Source: JANYGM01 sp043764015
Lineage (GTDB): Bacteria; Bacteroidota; Bacteroidia; Cytophagales; Thermonemataceae
Assembly: GCA_043764015.1 (NCBI GenBank)
Contig: JAYUKY010000018.1
Coordinates: 1-19,305, forward strand
Direction: 5' to 3'
Length of the DNA stretch: 19,305 nucleotides
The notes beneath the pieces were generated by a model. The model worked only from the letters and a program-made list of their open reading frames with translations, was not told the DNA's origin and did no database searches. The position numbers were made by a program, and so were the translations under genes. How positions within the stretch are numbered: the first letter of the stretch is position 1; the number at the start of each line of letters is the position of its first letter. Positions 14,050 to 19,305 of this stretch are shown here, in pieces.

Positions 14050-15303
14050 ATGCTTGCTACAACTCTTTCTCAAAATACTTTACAGATTACGTCAGAAGAG
14101 GCTATTGCCCTAGAAGACCGCTACGGAGCGCATAATTATCATCCTTTGGAGGTTGTTCTCACTCGTGGAGAAGGCATACACGTATGGGACGTGGAAGGCA
14201 AACATTATTTTGACTTTTTAGCTGCGTATAGTGCTGTAAATCAGGGACATTGCCACCCAAAAATTGTTGCTGCTTTGATAGACCAAGCGCAAGTTTTGAC
14301 ACTTACTTCTCGTGCTTTTTATAATGATAAATTGGGAGAATGTGAAAAAATGATTACAGAATTTTTTGGTTATGAAAAAGTTTTAATGATGAATTCTGGG
14401 GCAGAAGCCAACGAAACCGCTCTAAAACTTGCTAGAAAATGGGGATACCAAAAGAAAAATATACCAAAAAATGAAGCCATTATTATTGCCGTACAAGGCA
14501 ATTTTCACGGTAGAACAATGGGACTTATCTCGGCTTCTACTGATACGACTTCTACCAATGAATTTGGTCCATTTTTACCAGGATATGATATTATTCCTTA
14601 TAATGACCTCGTTGCGTTAGAAAATTCTCTTAAAAATCCTAATGTTTGTAGCCTTTGGATTGAGCCAATACAAGGAGAAGCAGGCGTTTATTTGCCTACA
14701 AATGGCTATTTAAAAACTGCGGCTGAACTTTGCAAAAAATATAATGTACTTTTTATTATAGATGAAGTGCAGACAGGAATTGCTCGTACAGGGAAATTGT
14801 TAGCATCTGATTATGAAGATGTTAGGGCTGATATTTTGATACTCGGAAAAGCACTTTCTGGTGGAGTTTATCCTGTTTCTGCTATTTTTGCAGACGACCA
14901 TATTATGCTTTGTATCAAACCTGGTGAACACGGTTCTACTTTTGGTGGAAATCCGTTGGCTTGTGCCGTTGCGGTGGCTGCTTTGGAAGTGGTAAGAGAT
15001 GAAAAACTTGCAGAAAATGCTATGAATATGGGTATTATTTTCAGAGAACGTATGCAAAATTTGATGGCAAAATATCCTAATAAAATCAGTGCAGTACGTG
15101 GAAAAGGACTTATGAATGCCATTGACATCATTGAAAAAGATGGTAAAACGGCTTGGGACGTTTGCGTAAATCTCAAAGAAAATGGACTTTTGGCAAAACC
15201 AACTCACGGGGACAAAATCCGTTTTACCCCTCCGCTTGTCATCAATGCAGAACAATTAGACGAATGTTGCGCCATTATTGAGAAAGTAATTGCAGAATTT
15301 TAA
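14050..15303 (+). CDS. rocD: Ornithine aminotransferase
   Basis: 417-residue PLP-dependent class-III aminotransferase. It converts L-ornithine and 2-oxoglutarate to glutamate-5-semialdehyde and glutamate, linking arginine and proline metabolism. The ATG at 14050 is chosen because the upstream TTG-initiated extension (from 13999) would translate the tandem repeat. Motifs: RYGAHNYHPLEVVL at the N-terminus, FLAAYSAVNQGHCHP, PLP-phosphate loop NSGAEANE (115-122), NFHGRTMG, IEPIQGEAGV, Asp238 in IIDEVQTG, Schiff-base Lys267 in LGKALSGGVYPVSA, HGSTFGGNP (294-302), GKGLMNAI and RFTPPLVI. The length and the YGAHNY start favour ornithine over acetylornithine aminotransferase. No other arg or pro genes are adjacent. 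It ends at a bidirectional terminator facing the M42 peptidase gene. Confidence 0.95.
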   Translation: MLATTLSQNTLQITSEEAIALEDRYGAHNYHPLEVVLTRGEGIHVWDVEGKHYFDFLAAYSAVNQGHCHPKIVAALIDQAQVLTLTSRAFYNDKLGECEKMITEFFGYEKVLMMNSGAEANETALKLARKWGYQKKNIPKNEAIIIAVQGNFHGRTMGLISASTDTTSTNEFGPFLPGYDIIPYNDLVALENSLKNPNVCSLWIEPIQGEAGVYLPTNGYLKTAAELCKKYNVLFIIDEVQTGIARTGKLLASDYEDVRADILILGKALSGGVYPVSAIFADDHIMLCIKPGEHGSTFGGNPLACAVAVAALEVVRDEKLAENAMNMGIIFRERMQNLMAKYPNKISAVRGKGLMNAIDIIEKDGKTAWDVCVNLKENGLLAKPTHGDKIRFTPPLVINAEQLDECCAIIEKVIAEF

Positions 15304-15331
15304 GGGATTTTCTTCTTTTGGTTAATAAATA

Positions 15332-15393
15332 TAAATGCTCACAAACATTTTACAGTCAATTAAAACTGATTGTAAAATATTTGCGAGCATTTA
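15332..15393. terminator. Long bidirectional hairpin between rocD and the M42 peptidase gene
   Basis: Arms of 27 nt at 15332-15358 and 15367-15393 match at 24 positions around an 8-nt loop. Two of the three mismatches become G-U pairs on the minus strand and one does on the plus strand. It is placed between convergent stop codons (15303 and 15434), so it likely ends both transcripts. Confidence 0.75.
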
Positions 15394-15433
15394 AACTGAA
15401 GACAGATATTTGTAATCTTCAAAATAATCTATA

Positions 15434-16507
15434 TTATTTGAAATACCTAAAGTCGTGTCCTGCTTTTAGTTGTATAAGTGTTTCGTACATCAATTTAATG
15501 ATATTTTGCACATCATCTTTATGGACAGTTTCAACAGTTGTGTGCATATATTTGAGTGGCAGCGAGATAAGCGCAGAAGGAATACCACCACCAGAATACG
15601 CAAAAGAATCTGTATCTGTGCCAGTAGAACGAGAAACAGAGGCTTTTTGGATAGGAATTTCTTTTTTAGCAGCCACATCAAAAAGCATCTGCAAAAGATT
15701 GGTTTGTACGGCAGGTCCGTAGGTCAAAACTGCTCCATTTCCAGCCGTAAAGTCCCCATCAATGATTTTGGAGTACATTGGCGACTGTGTGTCGTGGCAA
15801 ACATCAGTAATAATAGCTACATCAGGTTTGATAACAGCTGCCACCATTTCTGCGCCACGCAACCCAATTTCTTCTTGCACACAATTAGCAACATAAAGCC
15901 CAAAAGGAAGTTTTTTCTTACTTTCTTTCACCAAACGAGCCACTTCTGCAATCATAAAACCGCCCATACGGTTGTCTAAGGCACGCCCTACAAAATATTT
16001 GTCGTTAAGTTCTGTAAGTTCATCAGCAAAAGTAGCCACAGTACCCACATCAACGCCCATTTCAAGTACTTCTTTTTTAGAAGATGCGCCAATATCAATA
16101 AAAATATTTTTGATTTCTGGTTTTGGGTCACGGTCTTTGTCGGCACGTACGTGTATGGCAGGCCAGCCAAAAATTCCTTTAACCATTCCTTTTTTTGTGT
16201 GTAAGTTTACACGCATAGAAGGTGCAATAAGGGCATCAGAGCCACCATTACGGCGGACATAAATGTAACCTTTGTCATCAATATAATTGACAAACCAAGC
16301 AATCTCGTCTGCGTGAGCCTCAATAACAACCTTATATTTAGCTTTTGGGTTGATAATCCCCACTACACTTCCGTAGGCATCAATGGTATAATCATCAATA
16401 TAGGGCTTAATATAATCTAGCCAAACTTTTTGTCCTACACTTTCAAAACCCGTAGGAGAGCAAGTATTAAGGTATTTGTACAAAAATTCTTTACTTTCTT
16501 TTCTCAT
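15434..16507 (-). CDS. M42 family metallo-aminopeptidase
   Basis: 357-residue cytosolic dinuclear-metal aminopeptidase of the M42 (glutamyl aminopeptidase / deblocking aminopeptidase / FrvX) family. Family members form large tetrahedral assemblies that trim peptides released by proteolysis. Metal and catalytic residues appear in the right order: His65 in IEAHADEIA, Asp178 in GRALDNRMGG, Glu212-Glu213 in VQEEIGLRGA, Asp235 in IITDVCHD and His322 in KYMHTTVETV. The segment between about 75 and 160 is the PDZ-like insert domain used for oligomerisation. Length is normal. Older annotations call such genes cellulase or endoglucanase M, which is misleading. A MITE-like element ends 54 bp before the start codon. 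Confidence 0.93.
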   Translation of the reverse strand: MRKESKEFLYKYLNTCSPTGFESVGQKVWLDYIKPYIDDYTIDAYGSVVGIINPKAKYKVVIEAHADEIAWFVNYIDDKGYIYVRRNGGSDALIAPSMRVNLHTKKGMVKGIFGWPAIHVRADKDRDPKPEIKNIFIDIGASSKKEVLEMGVDVGTVATFADELTELNDKYFVGRALDNRMGGFMIAEVARLVKESKKKLPFGLYVANCVQEEIGLRGAEMVAAVIKPDVAIITDVCHDTQSPMYSKIIDGDFTAGNGAVLTYGPAVQTNLLQMLFDVAAKKEIPIQKASVSRSTGTDTDSFAYSGGGIPSALISLPLKYMHTTVETVHKDDVQNIIKLMYETLIQLKAGHDFRYFK

Positions 16508-16560
16508 TTTTGTTTTCTAATTATTTTTTGCTGATTTTTATCTTGTTGATTTTATTTTTC

Positions 16561-16735
16561 TGATAATAGTATTTTTGTGGTCTTCAAAAAAAGCTACTCA
16601 AAAAGTGCCTAAAAAATGTATTTGCGCAATAGGCATGCCATTATCTATTTTGATATTATTTTAATTTGTTGATTATCAATATTATCAATATTTTAAATAT
16701 CAACAACTTCTATACCACAAAAAACATTAGTATCA
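16561..16735 (-). mobile_element. MITE-like element, copy B
   Basis: 175-bp copy, inverted and diverged, of the element at 9518-9683. Termini are TGATAATAGTATTTTTGTGGT (16561-16581, cut here at 20: TGATAATAGTATTTTTGTGG) and the inverted counterpart ending ACATTAGTATCA (16714-16735). Read on the minus strand it shares the block ATATCAAAATAGATAATGG with copy A. An extra ATTGATAAT repeat explains most of the length difference. No gene and no clear target duplication. It lies in the 677-nt spacer 16508-17184, upstream of the M42 peptidase gene. Its terminal repeat includes TATTTTTG, which fits the phylum's -7 box and points into the element. Confidence 0.75.
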
Positions 16736-16961
16736 GTTATTTTTAATCTTTCGTCAAAAATACAAAAAATTATGGATTTATTAGAGATTTAAGAATAATT
16801 TGAGAATAATTTTGAAAAAATATCAAGATAAATAAAGTTTTTATTTATCATATAATCATAAAACAAGCTAAAAAAGTGAGAATTTTATAACAGATTTTAG
16901 GGATTATGTAACGATATTAAGTTTGTTTTACGTGTAAGAAAATAAATTAGAATAAAATTTT

Positions 16962-16989
16962 TTTGTTAAAATAATATCATCTACCTTTG
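16962..16989 (+). promoter_or_regulatory. Promoter of the 168-aa lipoprotein gene
   Basis: TTTG at 16962-16965 and TACCTTTG at 16982-16989, spaced 16 nt, resemble the Bacteroidota promoter with a slightly short spacer. The leader would be about 190 nt. The rest of 16736-17184 is AT-rich, with a weak hairpin at 16827-16849 and no plausible gene. Confidence 0.5.
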
Positions 16990-17184
16990 TAGCGAAGGTT
17001 ATGGAAAGCTAGTGATTGTGATTTTTGGATTATGGCTTGTGAACAAACACAAAATATTGATAATTAAAGCTTTTTATACAATATTTGCAGTTATTACAAC
17101 CTAAACTGATTACATAGATTACTGAGCTTACCAAACCTTTAAAATACCAGTTATTCCAAATTACTATTTAAACAAAAAATCATT

Positions 17185-17691
17185 ATGTTCAAGAAAAATG
17201 TGTTCCAAGCGTTATTAGTGGCTCTTCTTTCCGTTACTTTGTTTTCAAGTTGTAAGAAAGACCCAGACCCAGTTCCTGTGGCTGCCAATGTCGTAACTGA
17301 CCCAAGTGGTATCAAAATAAAAATGACCTACACAGGTGCAACGTCTGATTTGAATTTGTATCTCTACAAAAACCCTTATACGGCAAGTTCTGACTATATC
17401 AAAAGCTCTAGAGGTTTTTCTGGTACAGAATCTTTTGAAATTTTGCCAAGTGATACAGATATTCCAGATGGAACATACACTATTGTAGTGCGTTACACCA
17501 CTTCTTTGGTTTATACAGGAAAAGAAGCGTTGGATTATAACCTCACTGTTTTTGGAGTCACCAACGGTAAAACGTATGTAAAAACGAGTAAATTTGCCGC
17601 TGACTTGCCTGATAGTGATGATTATGGCACTGCTAGACGACAAAATTATTCTCTTCTCAAAGTTGTGGGAGGCGTTTATACTATCAATTAA
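17185..17691 (+). CDS. Lipoprotein, probably surface-exposed, unknown function
   Basis: 168 residues. The lipoprotein signal peptide ends at Cys23 (LFSSC) and is followed by KKDPDPVPVAANV, nearly the same tail as in the lipoproteins at 4924-5847 and 8117-8671. The mature part (about 35-168) is beta-rich: IKIKMTYTGATSDLNLYLYKNPY, ILPSDTDIPDGTYTIVVRYT and a C-terminal YSLLKVVGGVYTIN. The pattern suggests a single immunoglobulin-like or jelly-roll sandwich; the DGTYTIVV segment is typical of such folds. No enzyme motif is visible. It is a single gene with a long leader and two hairpins downstream. Confidence 0.82.
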   Translation: MFKKNVFQALLVALLSVTLFSSCKKDPDPVPVAANVVTDPSGIKIKMTYTGATSDLNLYLYKNPYTASSDYIKSSRGFSGTESFEILPSDTDIPDGTYTIVVRYTTSLVYTGKEALDYNLTVFGVTNGKTYVKTSKFAADLPDSDDYGTARRQNYSLLKVVGGVYTIN

Positions 17692-17717
17692 ATGACGGTA
17701 AGTAGTTGTTAGCTAAT

Positions 17718-17747
17718 TTTTGAAGAGTTTTAAAACTTTTCAAAAAT
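17718..17747 (+). terminator. AT-rich hairpin after the 168-aa lipoprotein gene
   Basis: Arms at 17718-17732 and 17733-17747 match at 14 of 15 positions, the exception being a G-U pair, with almost no loop. It lies 27 nt after the stop codon. It may be a first, weaker terminator ahead of the one at 17808. Confidence 0.45.
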
Positions 17748-17807
17748 TCAATGTAATATTTTTTGAAAAATGTTGAAAAAATTATAAAGATTTCACTCAA
17801 ATATTTC

Positions 17808-17846
17808 ACCAAAAAGCTGTTCTGAAAAGAATAGCTTTTTGGTTTT
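17808..17846 (+). terminator. Intrinsic terminator
   Basis: A 16-bp stem (17808-17823 with 17828-17843) includes one G-U pair, is closed by a GAAA loop and is followed by T residues. It is a good rho-independent terminator for the lipoprotein gene and insulates the phosphatase gene that starts 120 nt later. Confidence 0.8.
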
Positions 17847-17968
17847 AAGGGATTGTCTTTTGAAAGTTTAGCACATTTTTCTTTGTATGTTGCTATAATT
17901 CCCTCTTTTTTACTACCTTGCCAATAGTTCTAATTTAGGTGTATTACGAATGTAAATCTTAATCATAA

Positions 17969-19147
17969 ATGTTTGATACTATTACTTTTCAACGTAAGGA
18001 AATGGCTTTGCAGGCACTTTTGGAGATAACGAAGGCTATCAATGCTAATCTTACAGAAGTGGCTTTGTACCGTATTTATCATTTTACCTTGCGTGGAAAT
18101 TTGAATGTCCCCAAAATGGGTTTATTTGTATTAGAAGATAATATTTGGAGTTGTAAAGTGGCTTTTGGAACAAAAAACAAACCTGAAAATACTGTTTTTG
18201 AAGAAGAATTATCAGCGGATTTTGAACATTCTTTGCCAATATTACACAATCAAAAAGAAATTGCACACGTTTTTATTAGTACAAGTGAAGAAATAGACAT
18301 TAGTTTTGTAGAAACTTTGACTAATATCTTGATTGTAGCCATAGAAAACCGCAAATTGGCACGTCAGCAACTCCTACAAGAAGGTATCAAAAAGGAAATG
18401 GAGATTGCTAGGCACGTACAAACATTGCTTTTCCCTAAGAAATTACCTAAAAATGACAAATTATACATTGATGCTTATTATCAGCCTCATTCGTCTGTTG
18501 GAGGTGATTATTATGATTATATTAAACTCAATGATACTCGTTTTTTGATTTGTATTGCTGATGTTTCTGGTAAAGGAATGGCTGCGGCACTGATGATGGC
18601 TAATTTTCAAGCGTCTTTGCGTACACTTACACGCCAGACAGACGACCTCAAAAAAATTGTAGAAGAACTTAATTTTTCTGTTTATGACAATGCCAGAGGT
18701 GAAAATTTTATTACGTTTTTTATGGCTATTTACGACAGCACAGAAAAACAGCTTACTTACATCAATGCAGGGCATAATCCGCCTTATTTGATAAATAAAA
18801 CCCAGCAAAATAATCCACAAAAAGAGAATGATATTGATTTTGAGCGCTTGGAGATAGGCTGTACAGTTTTAGGTTTCTTCACGCCTTTGCCATTCTTAGA
18901 AATAGGCATTTGGAGTGATCTGGAGCAGTTTTTTCTGTTTAGTTTTACTGATGGTTTGCCTGAAACTTTTAATGATAAAGAAGAATTGTTTGATGAAATA
19001 GGAATTGAGGCTTTTATTAGGAATAACAAAAATCTCAATCCCATAGAATTTCATAAGAAAATTATCAAAGAAGTGAACGAATTTAGAGGAAAAATTCCTT
19101 TTTCTGATGATATAACATTGTTTTCTTGCGTAGTGAATAATTTCTAA
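17969..19147 (+). CDS. Cytosolic GAF-like / SpoIIE (RsbU-type) serine phosphatase
   Basis: 392-residue soluble PP2C-type phosphatase, the class that activates partner-switching by dephosphorylating an STAS antagonist. The N-terminal about 130 residues look like a GAF-type sensory domain (LQALLEITKAINANL... to TNILIVAIENRKLA), followed by a short linker helix. The SpoIIE domain runs from about 140 to the end: EIARHVQTLLFPKKLP, SSVGGDYYDY with Asp180, IADVSGKGMAAALMM with Asp198, YINAGHNPPYL, SFTDGLPE with Asp328, and FSDDITLF with Asp380-Asp381. All acidic metal ligands are kept, so it should be active. It has no transmembrane segment, unlike the phosphatase at 143-2581. No RsbV/RsbW-like partner is adjacent. 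The ATG at 17969 is used; a repeat begins right at the stop codon. Confidence 0.93.
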   Translation: MFDTITFQRKEMALQALLEITKAINANLTEVALYRIYHFTLRGNLNVPKMGLFVLEDNIWSCKVAFGTKNKPENTVFEEELSADFEHSLPILHNQKEIAHVFISTSEEIDISFVETLTNILIVAIENRKLARQQLLQEGIKKEMEIARHVQTLLFPKKLPKNDKLYIDAYYQPHSSVGGDYYDYIKLNDTRFLICIADVSGKGMAAALMMANFQASLRTLTRQTDDLKKIVEELNFSVYDNARGENFITFFMAIYDSTEKQLTYINAGHNPPYLINKTQQNNPQKENDIDFERLEIGCTVLGFFTPLPFLEIGIWSDLEQFFLFSFTDGLPETFNDKEELFDEIGIEAFIRNNKNLNPIEFHKKIIKEVNEFRGKIPFSDDITLFSCVVNNF

Positions 19148-19305
19148 GTACGAGGTTTGAGGTACGAAATACAGAATTTCAATGTTTATTTAGAAAAAAA
19201 CATTGAAATTTTGTATTAGTTCCAGCGGAACTGTATATTTATAGAAATAGCATTATGCTTGTATTTCGCTCCAGCGGAGCGCAATATTTATAAAACTAGC
19301 CCTTG
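19148..19305 (+). repeat. Second composite repeat, cut by the window end
   Basis: It starts at the phosphatase stop codon with a degenerate heptamer tract (GTACGAGGTTTGAGGTACGAAATAC, positions 19148-19172). A hairpin follows with arms AATTTCAATGTTT (19175-19187) and 19198-19210, which may also end the phosphatase transcript. Positions 19201-19305 match 12753-12649 (inverted) at 101 of 105 positions. REP-like palindromes AGTTCCAGCGGAACT (19218-19232) and CGCTCCAGCGGAGCG (19267-19281) are perfect here. The sequence ends inside the central ACTAGC-GCTAGT hairpin, so the second arm must lie beyond the window. Confidence 0.85.

Noticed and set aside
14800..15255. Long antisense frames inside rocD, and similar ones inside the M42 and 7TM genes (15318-15979, 7344-7787)
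   Set aside because: Composition is atypical and no motif is present. They lie entirely opposite well-supported genes.

Overview
The window looks like chromosomal DNA from a member of the Bacteroidota, most likely the Cytophagales (a Bernardetia/Flexibacter-like genus is a guess). The sequence is AT-rich. Several genes are preceded by the Bacteroidota-type -7 element TAnnTTTG rather than sigma70 boxes, and Shine-Dalgarno sites are weak or absent. It also carries families largely confined to this phylum: DUF3098, a DUF5522-like protein, lipoproteins with a charged stretch after the lipid cysteine, and 7TM-DISM and TPR/SpoIIE signalling proteins. No phage, CRISPR array, tRNA, rRNA or transposase gene was seen.

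Layout. Positions 1-5850 hold three minus-strand genes: a lipoprotein, a TonB-dependent receptor and a membrane TPR/coiled-coil/SpoIIE phosphatase, the last two probably co-transcribed. Positions 6100-9480 hold a 7TM-DISM receptor fused to a C-terminal DNA-binding helix-turn-helix, a lipocalin-like lipoprotein, and a convergent LytTR response regulator. Positions 9500-11660 hold a MITE-like element, a strong hairpin, a two-gene lipoprotein operon and a periplasmic seven-TPR protein. Positions 11670-13830 hold housekeeping genes on the minus strand: uppP, a DUF3098 membrane protein, rpmB and a small cysteine-rich protein. Positions 14050-16510 hold rocD (ornithine aminotransferase) and a convergent M42 aminopeptidase. 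Positions 16560-19305 hold a second MITE-like copy, a lipoprotein, a cytosolic GAF-like/SpoIIE phosphatase and the start of a second REP-like repeat.

Signalling is the main theme of the protein-coding genes. There are two SpoIIE-type PP2C phosphatases, one membrane-bound and one soluble, a membrane-tethered one-component regulator and a LytTR regulator. No partner-switch antagonist, anti-sigma kinase or histidine kinase lies in the window, so their partners are elsewhere. Five lipoproteins and a TonB receptor make up a cell-surface set.

The most unusual content is non-coding. (i) A 166-175 bp element with about 20-nt terminal inverted repeats occurs twice in inverted orientation, each copy 40-55 bp upstream of a start codon. 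(ii) A composite repeat fills the whole uppP-DUF3098 spacer as one large imperfect palindrome. Heptamer tracts abut the two genes and face outward, and REP-like CCAGCGG hairpins with compensatory base changes lie in the middle. A 105-nt part of it recurs with only 4 mismatches just after the last gene, where the window cuts it off. (iii) Related heptamer tracts abut other start or stop codons, always with the same polarity relative to the gene. This gene-border-hugging repeat family is the best candidate for something undescribed.
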